Source of the DNA: Anoplolepis gracilipes
Taxonomy: Eukaryota > Arthropoda > Insecta > Hymenoptera > Formicidae
NCBI RefSeq assembly: GCF_047496725.1
Contig: NW_027328671.1
Location: 456,001 to 520,000 of the forward strand
Length of the DNA: 64,000 nt
Direction of reading: 5' to 3'
Shown in pieces: positions 43,215-55,092 of the stretch. The notes under the pieces are model-generated. The model did no database searches. It was not told the origin of the DNA and saw nothing but the letters and a program-made list of their open reading frames with translations. The position numbers and the translations under genes are program-made. The first letter of the stretch is position 1. Each line of letters opens with the position of its first letter.

Positions 43215-43377
43215 AAAGCACGTGGGGACGCGATTTTTAATAATTTCTAGCAGCCTTACATTGGCGCTTGCAAAATTACGTCACAAATACTCCCCTCCTC
43301 ATTACGTTTTGCGATATTACAAATTGATCGCAGTACTTTCAATAGTTTAGTATCGCATCAGTTGTTGTGCTAAAAAA

Positions 43378-44123
43378 ATGTGCTCCACAAAAGAAACCAG
43401 CAAGATGAATTTTTACATTCCGATTGAGAACGGTGAAATTCAATCAAAGAACATGTAAGTTTCAATTATTTTCTAAATATTATTTCCTAAAAATTATTTT
43501 CTAAATATTATTTTTTTAATATATATTTTAATATTTTATATAGCGCTTCATTTCGTCGTGCGGTTTGCATACTTGGAAGAAGGTATATCTTAACCCCGAC
43601 ATCTTACAAATATTTGGAGATTGGAATAAGCGTTGGAGCTATGTCGTATGTCGAATTAATACTTGGTGACAACCGAGGTAATCGATTAGTATTGCCTATC
43701 GTACTCTGGCACTCATTGATGCAGAAACGTGCAGACATTGAACGACATGTACAATCGACTGAAAGTCAACCATTATGGATCTGTGATCTATCTATCCAAA
43801 TGATCGCATTAAACGGATCGAGAATTATTAAATTAACATTATCTAATAAATCTTTGTATATGCAACCTCAAACATTATTACATTTATTCGATTTTGAAGA
43901 TTGCATCGATCATATGCATTCATGGTTGTGTCAAAATACACATTTCGTGAATGAAAAATTTAAACAATTTTGTAACGTCTTGCAACGAAACAATATTACT
44001 GATGTAAATGATGCTGTGAAAGCGATTCGCGAGAGTGACGCGTTCGATAGCGGATCACTCGTAGATTGCGAATTGTTGGCGTGTGCTATAAATGATATAC
44101 TTTATGATACTTGTAACAAATAA
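43378..44123 (+). CDS. Polinton protein of unknown function, two exons (218 aa)
   Basis: Exon 1 (43378-43454) starts MCSTKETSKMNFYIP and ends at a GTAAGT donor. An 89-bp intron (43455-43543) ends TATATAG, and exon 2 (43544-44123) continues in phase; 657 nt in total. The middle contains strand-rich sequence YLEIGISVGAMSYVELIL-G and VLPIVLWHSLMQKRADIERH, reminiscent of the PC4/p15 single-strand DNA-binding fold (strands then a helix after a W), which is speculative. The C-terminus is helical and acidic. It is the first gene right of the polymerase and is transcribed away from it. The product is otherwise unrecognised. Confidence 0.65.
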
Positions 44124-44464
44124 AAAATAAAAAATTATTATTAACATTAATGTTTCTCTTCACACTATTTTATTCTACGACTCTTCCTCCTCCTCCTCCT
44201 CGCGCTCTCTTAGTCTCAGTCAAACAAAGACGTTTACCTCTCATAGGATCATATGCATAGTCTATTTAAAAAGAGATACTCTATTTAGAGAGAGATGAGA
44301 TATGGGATCCCGTGTATATATTTGAGATAAATGCGCATGGCGCGTGGTTAGTTTTTCCTATACGCTCTAAGAAGAAGCTTATTACGTACTCGTGTCGTGA
44401 GGAAATCTATGAATTGTGCTCGTGTCGCGAGTAAATCTATGCGTTGCGCGTGTGTCTTCCGAAT
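44124..44464. other. Spacer with possible promoter of the acidic zinc-binding gene
   Basis: Holds a CT-rich tract and a GTATATATTTG stretch near 44315 that could act as a TATA box, followed by two copies of a GCTCGTGTCGCGAGTAAAT-like 35-bp repeat near 44385-44450. Confidence 0.4.
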
Positions 44465-44992
44465 ATGGATAAAAATAATGGTGATGATTATTTTATGATA
44501 ATTTCCGATGAAGAAGACTCAGACATTGAAGTGCCGCTTTTAGAACTATCTAGTGATGATGATGACAATAACGCCAATATTGGTAATATCGGTTTGGATG
44601 TTATCGAAAATAATGGTGATATTGATATGAACAATTCTGACGAAGAGGGTGATTTGGACGTTGAAGTACAACGCTTAGCTGACAGTGATTATGAAAGTGC
44701 TGAAAGTGTTTTCGAAGACAGAATCGATCGTGCATTGGACTTAGCGGATATTAATTCATATAATGAACTAACACGAATGTGCTGCATATATTTTTGTTAT
44801 GCAACTGCAGATGGAACATACTTCTGCACATCGTGTTTTATAAGAATGGCGTATCTTTTTGACGAGATTTGTGCTGTGCGAGAACACTCGATTAATATTT
44901 ATGCATTAATACTCGGTTTATTTTGTAGTGAGTGTCGAACTCCATTATTTCAAATTTTACCTTGCAATATGTGTCCAATTTGCATGACTTAA
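44465..44992 (+). CDS. Acidic protein with C-terminal cysteine-rich (zinc-binding) domain, unknown function
   Basis: 175 residues from ATG 44465 (in-frame codons upstream lack a better start). The first half is highly acidic (runs such as SDEEDSDIEV and DDDDNN). The second half has paired cysteines: CC near 110, FCTSCF, FCSECRTPLFQ and ILPCNMCPICMT, arranged as C-x2-C pairs consistent with one or two zinc ribbons or a RING-like fold. An acidic region plus zinc-binding domain suggests a regulator or co-factor, but no family is recognised. Last gene before the right TIR. Confidence 0.62.
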   Translation: MDKNNGDDYFMIISDEEDSDIEVPLLELSSDDDDNNANIGNIGLDVIENNGDIDMNNSDEEGDLDVEVQRLADSDYESAESVFEDRIDRALDLADINSYNELTRMCCIYFCYATADGTYFCTSCFIRMAYLFDEICAVREHSINIYALILGLFCSECRTPLFQILPCNMCPICMT

Positions 44993-45097
44993 GACTTGTG
45001 TGAATACTATAAAAAAAAACTATTATTATTGTGTAAGTGTCGCACATACACCGAGGACTTATGTGTAAAAACCAAACAAACTATTATTGTTACGCAT

Positions 45098-46662
45098 GGG
45101 TGACACTCCCGAGAACCGGAGGCGCGAGGAGGTGACTCCTCAGTTTAACGAGGATCGTCTTTGTTTGCGGAAACTCTTTGGGTGAGCTTCCGTATGAGGT
45201 GTGGGAGACAGAGGAACCGTGGCTCCCCGAAACTCTGCAGGAGGACTCCAGGTCGTCAGATGAGAGAGAGAGAGAGAGAGAGACTCCGAATAGATTGTGA
45301 GTATTTATAATTTTTATCATTTTAGAAAATATTTTTAAAGTACTAATAAAAATGTTTTTTCTGTTTCAGAGCTGCTACCCTAGATCATTATTTTAATTTT
45401 TTAAAATTTTCTACTATAATTTTAATTCTTTTTTATATTTTAATTTTTTCAATTTTCTATTACAATTTTAATTCTTTTTTATATTATAATAATTTTAATA
45501 CATGCACAAACGCACACACACACACACTTTATATGTATACACATACACACTTTTTAAATAAAATTTATGTTAAATTTATATATATATATATATTTATTAC
45601 TTATCCACCTTCATCATCTATCCCATCCTTCTTCTTCTGTATTAGATATAATTAGATAATAAGATAACATATAATATTATAAAAAAAACTTAACATGCGA
45701 AAATTATCTTTTTTCTCGCGTACGCCTTAACCTCCGTCTTATCGCGCCTCCGCTATCCTCATTCCTCTCTATTCTTTCTCTCGCACCCCATAACACGCTA
45801 TCCTTCTTCCTCTCTATTCTTTTCTCTCGCACCCATATCTCCTTTTCCTACCATCATGCTCTCCTTTTCTTACCATCATGCCCTCCTTTTCCTATCATCA
45901 TGCACTCCCTTGTCATACACATACAGCGCTTTCCTTCTCACACCACGTCATACTCTCCTTGTCCTACGCTATATAGAACGCCTATAGCACCGTCTCCCTC
46001 TACCACGTTGCGAACGTCTATCGCACCGTCTCCCTCTACCACGTTGCGGACGTCTATCGCACCGTCTCCCTCTACCGCGTTGCGAACGTCTATAGCACCT
46101 TCTCCCTCTACCGCGTTGCGAACGCCTATAGCACCTTCTCCCTCTACCACGTTGCGAACGCCTATAGCACCTTCTCCCTCTACCACGTTGCGGACGTCTA
46201 TCGCACCGTCTCCCTCTACCACGTTGCGGACGTCTATCGCACCGTCTCCCTCTACCGCGTTGCGAACGTAATTATTTATTGCAAATATACATTATGAATA
46301 AACAGAGTGGGGTGATTATTTTATCTATAACAGTTGACATTCCTCTCTCTCATCGTCAGACCTCCGCAGTCATTCGGAGAGGACACTTCCTCCACGTGCG
46401 GAACCATATATATGCCCCCCCCTCTCCCCCTCTAAATCAGGGGATGTTTGGTACCACCCCCCCCTTAATCTGGGGGTGGGCATTTGGTACCTCCCCCTTC
46501 CCCCTCAGTCTAGGGGGGACATTTGCCCCTTCCCCCCGCGATTGAGGGGGACCCCCCCTCCCCCCGTCAGTGCGGGGGGGGCCGAGGTATCTCGCCTCAT
46601 CCCCCCCGCTTACCTCATCCCCCCTCAGATCCCTGGATTAGAACTCTCTTATTATACCTACT
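45098..46662 (-). repeat. Polinton right terminal inverted repeat (1,565 bp)
   Basis: Inverse of 26856-28387. It starts inside a copy of the 3' coding end of the 28186-28716 gene, which lacks that gene's 5' part. It carries one extra base (GGG for GG near 45180) and eight instead of seven minisatellite units. The near identity implies recent insertion or ongoing homogenisation. Confidence 0.94.
45980..46268 (-). repeat. 36-bp minisatellite in right TIR (8 units)
   Basis: Inverse of the left array; units CTACCACGTTGCGAACG... at 36-bp spacing. One unit more than in the left TIR. Confidence 0.9.
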
Positions 46663-46668
46663 CTGATA
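46663..46668. repeat. Polinton target-site duplication, right (CTGATA)
   Basis: Direct repeat of 26850-26855, immediately after the terminal CCTACT of the right TIR. Confidence 0.93.
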
Positions 46669-47503
46669 TTTTAAACGGATTGCCATATTACTCAACAATC
46701 ATACAATATCCTTTGCGATGAATCGGACGATACTATTGTAAGCCCAAACTTGATTTTAAGGGATTAGATCATTTTGCGTCAGAATGCAATGAATATTCGA
46801 AATCATATTACGAAAAAATATTTGAATTCCAAACCTCAGTGAGGAGATGTAAAAAATATTTTCCGGACTTCTTTTTCATGGAATGCAATGCTCAATTTCG
46901 CGAAGCATTTATTAAGATTGGTATCTTCATTCAGATTACTGTGTTCTGCTGCATAGTACGACAAATAATCAATTGTTCAATTGTAATTAACAATTCATGC
47001 ATTCCCAAAACGAGAACAGTAGTGTGCACTATCCACGTTTTCAGTAGCTTTGTTCTCTTGTTTTTCTTGCCGTTATTCGTTTGTCTTTACGAAATCAGGA
47101 CCCAACGCATTAGTTCTTCACCTCATTCAATCAATGGTTTCTCATTAACGATAAAAGTAATCCTAGAGCACAAATAGTATTGTGCACTCTTTATCTGACC
47201 AGTAGCTTAGTTGTTCTATCTCCTTCCCGGCATTTGTTCCTCTCAACAGATTCAACAATTGACTTGGATACACAGTTGTTTTTTTAGTGCGTTTTTGAAC
47301 TGGAAGCATTGTAGGTGAACTGTCACCGCATTATTTTCATTGCACTTATGCTTAAATAAATCGTCTTTATCAACGATTAGCACACTTTCAGAGCATAAAC
47401 TGTGTGCGCTAATCTTCAGTAGCTTAGTTTCTCGTTTTCATTACTTTTCATTGCTTATTTTTTTTTGTCACTATTACGTTAATATCCATTATCCGATTGC
47501 ATT
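46669..47503 (+). other. 5' untranslated region of the outer transposon
   Basis: Sequence between the Polinton insertion and the transposase start. It has repeated GTAGCTTAG(T)T and GCACACT/GTGCACT phrases (47030-47420) but no supported gene; a 112-codon frame at 46839-47177 lacks domains. Confidence 0.5.
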
Positions 47504-49394
47504 ATGAGCAATCGTACAAGCAGCATTTCACGTACTATCAGTACTGAATCTGTTGCTACAAATGATATTTCTCAGCGCTCCAACATCTCAGAATCAAGCA
47601 ACATCCCTTCCTCAGTAAAGATAAGAGTCAGCATCCGGGACGAGATGCATCGTATGTAAGAAGGCTAAGAAACTGACTCGTATATCTCCTATGGCGAGAA
47701 TACAAATATTCATAGACAGAGATATACTCATTCCGCCAAATGCTCGATGTTGTATGAGACACTTGGAAAATGATTTTCTCAGTAAAACAGCAACAGATGA
47801 TATCGAAGTACAGTCAAACTATTCGATTCTAGACGATAAAACTCTTTGTGGGTTGTTACAAAACTTACGTTCAGTTGCTTCTCGGAAAGGAAACTTAATT
47901 TTGATTATCCACCTCCTCTTACTGATGACGATTATTATAATTTGACCGGGTTGAAGAAAAATCAATTCGACTCCGTTCTTGCTTCAATCTCTGGTCATAT
48001 TAGATCTACATCTGGACGTTCTCCTCGGACTTGTCTTGCCTTGCTTTTGATGAAACTACGTACTGGTCTTTCCCTTTCAGTTTTGTCTACCTTATTCGCT
48101 CTCTAAAAAAGGAGAATAGGTAGGGCGATAGCTGCAGCTCGTACTGCTCTCCTTTCAATGTTTGTCCCAAACTTTTTGGGAACAAATCATATCTCTCGAG
48201 AAGATTTCATCACAAAGCATACGAGAACCATGGCTAAAACGCTCTTCGCGGGTGGAGAGGATGTCTGTATCCTTGTAACCGATAGTACATATATGTATAT
48301 AGAGAAAAGTTCTAATTACAAGTTCCAGAGACGAATTTTTTCACTCCACAAAGGACGTTCGCTAGTAAAACTCATGATTCTCGTAAGTTCAACAGGATAC
48401 GTCTTAGAAGTTTTTGGACCTTACTTCGCGGATGGTAAAAATAATGATGCAAGCATTTTGACCAGCATAATGCGATCTGACGCGAACAGGCTCCGATCTT
48501 GGTTGTAACCTAACGATGTTTTCGTGGTGGATCGTGGTTTCAGAGATTGCCTCGAGATGCTGAAAGATCTAGGTCTTATAACTAAAATGCCCCATTTCCT
48601 CCGAGAAGGTTTGCAACATACTACATCTGAGGCCAATGAATCACGCCTCGTGACTAAAATACGCTGGGTGATACAGGCGGTTAACGGTCTCTTTAAGAAG
48701 TGGAAAGCATTAGATCATGTATTCCCAAATTCTCAGATACCGTATGTGGGAGATTACGTGCGCATTGTATCCGCTCTTTACAATGCTTTCAGACCACCGA
48801 AGATCAGTGACGATTCAAATGATACAATCATTGCTGAGCGTATGCTGCGTCTATCGCAAATGCCGAACCTCCTCCAGGAAAGAGTTGAAAGAGAAGGTTG
48901 GTCCAGGAAAAGGGTGGCAACCCGTAGTTACGGATTCAATCCCTGATTTCCCTCAATTGACCTTACACGAATTGATTCATCTGACCATTGGCTCATATCA
49001 ATTGAAACAAGCGCAATCTTATGCAGAGGAGCACACAGCTGGGGATGGGATGTATCAACTGTTTGTCCATAGGCAAGAGAGAAATATCTTACGTCTCCAG
49101 ATACAATCGCGCCACACATCATCAAAGGTGTATAACTTGTGGATTGAATATAGTCAAGGAATCAATCCCATCATATCCTGGTACTGCCAATGCAAGGTCG
49201 GTGCTAGAACCGTTGGTTGTTGTGCACATGTCGCATCCATCCTTTGGTATTTGGGGTATTCAAGACACTCTGAAAGACTTCAAGAACGACCATCCCAATC
49301 CTACGCACAATACATCCAAGATGCAGCTGAGAACATTTCAGACTGGTCTGACAATGAGTCAGGTGAAGATGGCGATCAATCTAATGACGAATAA
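47504..49394 (+). pseudogene. DDE transposase (DDE_Tnp_4 type) with C-terminal Cys/His finger, multiply disrupted
   Basis: The frame starts MSNRTSSISRTIS at 47504. After a first frameshift near 47650 come a C-x2-C...C-C-x2-H zinc motif (RCIVCKK...ARCCMRH), a second frameshift near 47890, a stop near 48105, and the catalytic core: ILVTDSTYMYIEKSSN (first Asp), a stop near 48507, FVVDRGFRD (second Asp), then WVIQAVNGLFKKWK, where related elements have Glu instead of Gln. After another shift near 48905 the C-terminal part has W-Y-C-Q-C-x2-G-x-R-T-V-G-C-C-A-H-V-A, a SWIM-like finger, and an acidic tail. At least four disruptions and a changed catalytic residue mean it is dead. Similarity to ISL2EU-like transposases is from memory of motifs. 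Confidence 0.8.
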
Positions 49395-49487
49395 TCTTCT
49401 AATTAAAGATTCTCCGGCACCTACTCTCAATTCCTCAATTATTGACTGTTCACTTTCTCATTGTGAATTCGGAGAATATTGTAAACC

Positions 49488-49637
49488 CCATTGATTTTTG
49501 AAATTTCAAGTTGCCCATTCTCAGCCTCTAATTGCTCGGACAGCAAATGGTTCAAGGAGGTTGTAAGCTACATCGGCAGGAAGAAAATACCACACTTTGG
49601 AGCGATTCTGACGTGGGCCAAAAAACGGCCTTATTGA
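49488..49637 (-). repeat. Right terminal inverted repeat of the outer DDE transposon
   Basis: Inverse of 26548-26697 over 150 bp, ending GGCCTTATTGA. Confidence 0.88.
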
Positions 49638-49721
49638 TTATATATTAAGCATGATTTTATTTATAATTTATACATATTAAGTCATTTTGATTTTGTATTT
49701 AAATTATTTCTTTATATTTAG

Positions 49722-49872
49722 AGAGCAAAAAAAAACTGGTACCCAAACGATACCTTCCCAAGAGACACCAAAAAAGGGTTCAAAAGATTATGCTCAGGAT
49801 TGTAATAATAAAATATCCATTGATTTCGAGAAAGATCCATTAAAAGTTAATTCTAATAAAGATGCTGTTTAA
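49722..49872 (+). other. Exon-like segment (acceptor plus 50-codon frame)
   Basis: After TTATATTTAG the frame reads GAG-CAA..., giving EQKKTGTQTIPSQETPKKGS and a Lys/Asp-rich continuation to a TAA at 49870-49872. It resembles in style the low-complexity exon segments of the zinc-finger locus (52474 and tandem array). No domain or donor site is secure, so this is only a candidate exon. Confidence 0.3.
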
Positions 49873-50152
49873 GAAAGTTTAAAGATGTTTAAAAAAGTAA
49901 CCGAAAGGAATTCTTCATCTTTCGACTCATCCTTTGTGGAACGATAACAAAGAACCGTAGGCGCAGCGATCGAGACGCTAGGGAAAAGTAGTTCCGCGCG
50001 CGTAAGAATACATGAATCGATATAAGGAAGCGACGCTATCGCGCAGTAGGCAGTATCGAGCGGGATCTCTCCCTGTGAATATGTCGATAAGTTAGTGTAA
50101 CGTTCCATTGTTACCTCTCGATTTCTTGGTTACGGCATAAGGTCCGACAACT
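49873..50152. other. Intergenic, GC-richer patch
   Basis: Contains a moderately GC-rich stretch (49930-50110) without recognised coding or element ends. Confidence 0.4.
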
Positions 50153-50656
50153 TTAAAGGAATGCCGTACTGTTCTACCTTACTGATACGCTAATATTTTT
50201 TAAACTCACCGATATCTTTGTTAATTAAAATGATTGATAAATCCTTTTCTACGATTGAAGTATTTTTAATAACAATGCGTGACAGCTATATTTCAAATAA
50301 AAAATCAAACATTTACAATTTTGTTATGACTTTCTTGCGTCAGGTCACAAGAATATTTATCTAATGTAAAAGTTCTGCAGCTTATTCATGCAGCAAATGT
50401 AGCTGGCTCGATAGGGATAACATAAGAGAGTATTAGTGAGCTTCTAGAAATGAGTTCGGAAGTCTAATAAAAAAGATAAATGTAGTTGAATTTTCGTGTA
50501 TGTCACTCCGGGATCCCCTTATGTGTGCGTGAGATCAAGGCAAGAGAGAGAGACAGAGCGATAGAATAATCGATCGGTATTATCGATAATTTTAGTTCCA
50601 CTAAGAAGAGGGCGCAAATCCGTCGGAGTTTGCCTGTCACTCCGGGATCCCCTTAA
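50153..50656. mobile_element. TTAA-flanked MITE (496 bp), copy 2
   Basis: Element 50157-50652 between TTAA at 50153-50156 and 50653-50656, same length and order as copy 1 at 18645-19148, with scattered substitutions (left end AGGAATGCCG versus GGGGATGCCG). No coding capacity. Confidence 0.8.
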
Positions 50657-51000
50657 GGGACATAAGAGTCCAGTAAGGCACAGTACCTTTCAAAATCATA
50701 CTAAAAGGACGTTTATATCCATAAGGGATTTACGGCGGCCGCCATAAGGGCGAGTATCATAAAGACCCACACCCGTATTATTGTCCCACGGCAAAGTAGG
50801 CGTTTATAACTGACCACTGCGACGTAAAGTATTAATAATTATAATAATAATAATAATTGTGAGATCTACTGGAGATCGGTGAGTCTTTTCTTTATGTATA
50901 TCATATTATTTAATTGATTATTATTTATTAGGCGATCCTTCGAATAATTCATATGAAATGAATTATTATATATTATTATTTAATGGTAATATATGAATTT
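50657..51000. other. Intergenic or transcribed leader, uncertain
   Basis: GC-richer sequence 50657-50880 ends at a strong donor-like AGATCGGTGAGT (50876), which could close a non-coding first exon; no coding frame supports this. Confidence 0.3.
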
Positions 51001-51148
51001 TACTTTTACTCTTGAGCTCTCTCTTTAAGGTTGGTTCGATGTCTAAATCGACATTAATATAATTATTAATGTTAGTATATTTATATAATCTTTTACTCTT
51101 GAGCTATCTGTTCAAGGTTGGTTCGATGTCTAAATCGACATTAATCTT
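51001..51148 (+). repeat. Two-copy tandem duplication (about 90 bp)
   Basis: The block TTTTACTCTTGAGCT...AAGGTTGGTTCGATGTCTAA...ATCGACATTAAT occurs at about 51001-51057 and 51091-51147, with an AT-rich spacer. A TCGATGTCTAAATCGACAT palindrome-like centre is shared by both. Confidence 0.8.
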
Positions 51149-51479
51149 TTTTGACCAATTTAACAATTTCTTTACATTCCCATTTTCTTTGCCTTTTTAT
51201 TAAATATTTACCACACAATTTTATCATTCTGTCAGTGTCCTTGTAATTGTACCGAAATTTGTAGATATTAATTTTATTTGTTCCTAAAACATAATTATCA
51301 AACTTTTCATTTATAGTAATTTTGGTCTTATTGGTATTATTCTATGATAACAGCAGTTACAATACTTATTGCTTTGAACAAAGCACATATAATTAATATT
51401 CTTGATATATTTTACTGTTCACTCATTAATGGTGCCATTAATTGGGTGATTCCCATAAATAATATTAGATATTAAATAT

Positions 51480-51690
51480 TAATTAGTTGTCAATTTAAGA
51501 GCATTTTTCTGAGTTCTATGCATTTGGTATAATTCTCAGTATATTAAAATTAGTTATTATAATTTAAGAATACTCTTTGATTTCTATACATTGGGTATAG
51601 TTATCAGAATATTAAACTAGTTTAAGAATTATTATAGTTTAAGAATATTTTTTTGAGATCTGTGCATTATGTATAGTTCTCAAATTTTTG
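51480..51690 (+). repeat. Degenerate tandem repeat of about 75-95 bp
   Basis: Three diverged copies of a phrase TTTAAGA(A/G)....TTTCTGAG..CT.TGCATT.GGTATA.TTCTCA. No coding content. Confidence 0.6.
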
Positions 51691-52473
51691 ATATATTGTC
51701 CCTTTACATTTTTATGTTTATATGTTCTTTATGTTTACGTATATCCATATTGATTATTCATATTGATATTTGTGTGATGCTATTCATATACATTATATGA
51801 TTTTCGTGTGCACATTGTATCGCTATATATATGTTTATATTTTCTCGCTAGATTTATATTGTCTCGATATATATATATTTTTATGTATATTGTCTCGCTA
51901 TATTTTCTTACTATTAATAATATTTAATCGACAACATTTAATCGTTCACTAACATATACGAAGTATTAATTTGTATTCAAGCAAGTATATCTTTTTTTGT
52001 TTATTTTATTACTTATTATTGGAATAAGTATTCTTCTTTATTTCAAGTTTCCTTATATGGATTCATGTAAAAATATACAGTCCAAAGATACAGTCCGATA
52101 AATTTGTATAATATTCTTATGTTTCAAGAATAATAACTTACATTCTGTTATTTCTCTTAACTCCTCCGTGTTTATTTTTTAACAATTGTTTGTTTAAATT
52201 GCTTACATAATTGTATTACCATTGTTGTTTCTTTTCTTTGTGTTAATTAACTAGGTATATAATCGTACCTTATATCTAAAAGCCAGCACCTCGAAATCTA
52301 TTTTATACAGATGCTCTAATAATTAGTTACGAAAATAGAATAAGGTTGGTTTTCTTTTACTAATCTTTTATATATATATATATATATTATATATATAAAT
52401 TTTAATATATTTTTAACACTTAACTATTTAAAAATAATGTATAATCGATGTATTATCAATTTATATATTGCAG
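51691..52473. other. AT-rich intergenic or intronic sequence
   Basis: No gene recognised. Contains (TA)n near 52370-52397. It lies just upstream of the zinc-finger exon acceptor and may be intron. Confidence 0.5.
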
Positions 52474-52911
52474 TTACCTGGAAACAAAAATTCAAAAACT
52501 CTACTTAGAAAACGTTTTAAAAGAAGTTTCCTCACCGCCTTCTATAGACCAGACTACATATAATGCCGAAAGCTCAAAGGAGATGGTACCCTTGTCGGTG
52601 AAACCGAGCGATCCATTAAAGGAGATGGATCTCTTAAAGATGGTACCCTTAGATCAAAATCTAAGGCTACAATCTTTAACTGTTCGTCCGGTTTCACCGA
52701 CAAGGTGCGACATATGCGATCAAGATACTGCAAGGCCTAATTCCTACAAAAGGCATTTGCAAACAAAAAAGCATCAACGAAAGTAAGTTTTTAAAGTTTT
52801 TAAGTTTTATAAAGTTTTATTTAAAAAAGCTTTTCTTTAATTTTATTAATATTTTTTGTTTTTATTTTCTGTTACAGTTTGGAAAAATATTTAAGATCAC
52901 AAAAACAGTAA
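52474..52911 (+). CDS. 3' exons of a U1-type C2H2 zinc-finger gene
   Basis: An exon begins after TATTGCAG (52474) and ends at CGAAA|GTAAGT (52782/52783). The 95-bp intron ends TTACAG, and the last exon (52878-52911) closes NLEKYLRSQKQ with TAA. The first exon has a Ser/Lys/Pro-rich region with a duplicated EMVPLSVKPSDPLKEM/LKMVPLDQN motif, then RCDICDQDTARPNSYKRHL-(x)5-H, a C-x2-C-x12-H-x5-H finger as in RNA-binding U1-type fingers. The 5' part of the gene is not identified. Exon phase is consistent across the intron. A similar finger is repeated in the 22-25 kb array. Confidence 0.6.
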
Positions 52912-52956
52912 CCTACTTTTAAGAAAGATCTGATCCATACGGGAGGGTCCCGTTAG

Positions 52957-53273
52957 CGATTGAAAGATTAAAAAACTGTAATCCAGAATATCTTCAGCAA
53001 GTAGCACCATCCGAGCTATTCTTAGTTTCTTTGATAATTACTTTTTCATGGTTACAACTATTACTTCAATTTTAGTTAGATTTTAAAAATAATTTGCATG
53101 AATGTTACGATATTGTTTAAATGGATTTTTATCAAAATTATTAGATGGTAGCCAGTAAATTTCTATACGATGATGGCGAAGAAGACGAAGTTTTCAATAA
53201 GGAATGGGCAAATTCAGGACAAGTGACTATATCTCGGATGAATAAATTAAAAAAAGATTTTCTTGCTGCAATC
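52957..53273 (+). pseudogene. CNPPD1-like cyclin exons (possibly broken)
   Basis: CNPPD1 carries a cyclin box related to PHO80. One segment (about 52957-53033) encodes IERLKNCNPEYLQQVAPSEL and LFLVSL. The second (53145-53273, after TTATTAG and before GTAAGT, 43 codons) encodes MVASKFLYDDGEEDEVFNKE and WANSG...LKKDFLAAI. Both match consecutive parts of the cyclin box as I recall it for CNPPD1. The first segment is followed by ATAATT instead of a GT donor, which looks like a G-to-A change at the splice site, and no later exon was found downstream. The gene or fragment is therefore likely broken here. No 5' exons were identified. Confidence 0.58.
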
Positions 53274-53300
53274 GTAAGTACACATTGTTATATATCATAG

Positions 53301-53767
53301 TGTAAGCGCCTGAGACAAAGATGGTGATAAAAGAGAAATTGTAGAAAATCGAATGGCCGACCGACGATGCGCCAAAACAACAAACACGAGATTTGCGGGA
53401 AAATAGATCGATGTAAATAGTGAAGGTCAAAATAAGAAGACGGTAGAGATTCGAAAAAGACGAACGGTAGACAGAGATTGTTGAGTTCTCGGAGTAGTCG
53501 GTCATAAAGGTAAAAAGCAAAGATTAAGGCTCGTGGAGGAGCGCGAATAAAAGTGAGAAAGGACATCGGTCATATCGTGTTAAATCGAACTGTGTGCTTG
53601 CGATAGACATTTGCGACAAATTATAATTCTTTTTTTTTTCTTTTTGTAAATTGCATCCGTGTAATTCTTGCCAATTTGAATCTTATATTAAACCTCTTCT
53701 TGTATATATCACAAGTGTAATTTTAATTAATAACCATTGCTCGAACTATCCTGGACATATTCTTACA
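53301..53767 (+). repeat. 5' LTR
   Basis: TGTAAGCGCC...CATATTCTTACA; similar to 56479-56948 at roughly 95% by eye. Contains a poly-pyrimidine T-run near 53628-53645. Confidence 0.85.
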
Positions 53768-53995
53768 GCACGGTTATATTTCCTCAGAAGTGGGATTAGA
53801 TATTCACGAGGCTCGCGAGATAATTAGTTAAAATAAAAAATTGCCGTTAGAAAATTATCGGTCACAAAACAAGGTCGTAGTGACGTGGCGCGAGGATAAG
53901 TGGGCCAATCAGAGAAGAACACGAGACCGAAGAAGAAGAACACTAGAAAGAACAATAGTTAACGGTGACTGACATATAATTATTGAACGTTTGAA

Positions 53996-55092
53996 ATGGA
54001 TCGCGCGACAGTGGAATTGCTTAAGATTAATCAATTAAGATCATTAGCCGTATAGCTAAATTTGTCGGCCGGAGGAACAAGAGCGGAGTTAATAGATAGA
54101 ATAGTAGACTGGTGTGATAAGAACGGATGGCCAGGTAAAACGTCGATTAGATAGTGGGTGAAACGGCTAGTGTTTCGAGTGAGGCCGAAAACCGTGACGT
54201 GTACGCGGGAAATGAAGAAGCGGGTACACGTATGACGGGTGGTGAAAGTGCAGCATTAACAAATACGCAAGTGATGGACCGACTGCAAGAAATGTCTCGA
54301 GTGATACAAGGAGTGGTAGAGACGCTGCGCGTAATGCAGCAAAGACAAGACGTGGGGCAGACAGCAGAGATACCTTCACCACAAAGGAGTGGTAGCAATT
54401 CGAGTTCAAGTGGAAATTCAAACGGAGAAAACAAGTGGCAGCAAATCAAATTTGCCGCTAAGCTGATCTCCTTTTTTTATGGTAAAGAGGAGGAAAATGT
54501 CATGAAGTGGCTGGAACGCATAAGAAGTATCGGACGGATACACAATTATGGAGAGGAAGTGCTGGTGCTGGCGGCGGTGACTCAGTTAAAAGGGCGAGCG
54601 TTGGAGTGGTACAACCAACAGCCTGTGAAGTCAGTAAGCGTGTGGGAAGACTTCAAATTCCATATAAGAAGATATTTTGAGGTGAAAGAATCATGTAGTA
54701 CGGTGTTGGCCAGAGTCAGTAAAAGAGTCTGGAAAATGCTCCAGGAAAGATTTTCGGAGTATGCGGAAAATAAGTTAACGTTGATGCAGTCCCTGTCATT
54801 ATCGAAGCGAGAGCAAATAGAGATGCTGGCGGACGGCGTAAAGGAGCCGGTTACGAAAAAGATGGTGATGGGAGCCGAGCACAATAGTGTGGCCGATTTT
54901 ATTAATTATGTACGCCGGATAACGGAAGACTCGGTGGAACACCGATATGGAGCGAGAGATGCATTTCGAAGCAGACAAACACGAGGTGATAATGCATCAG
55001 TAACAGAAAAAGAAACGGAGAAGTTGTGTTTTACATGTAAACAACCAGGACACATAGTCAGAGATTGTAACAAAAAAAATCATTTGTTATAA
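53996..55092 (+). pseudogene. gag of the Ty3/gypsy element (degenerate)
   Basis: An ATG at 53996 opens a SAP-like start (LKINQLRSL ... GTRAELIDRIVDWCDKNG) broken by a stop and a frame change. The main frame (from about 54154) has an N-terminal coiled coil, a capsid-like region (WLERIRSIGRIHNYGEE, LKGRALEWYNQQP, WEDFKFHIRRYF) and a zinc knuckle CFTCKQPGHIVRDC near the end. A second knuckle (C-x2-C-x4-H-x4-C) is in another frame just downstream (about 55087-55130). Typical gypsy gag layout. Confidence 0.78.

Noticed and set aside
54147..54884. Minus-strand frames opposite gag
   Set aside because: Antisense shadows of the gag frame.
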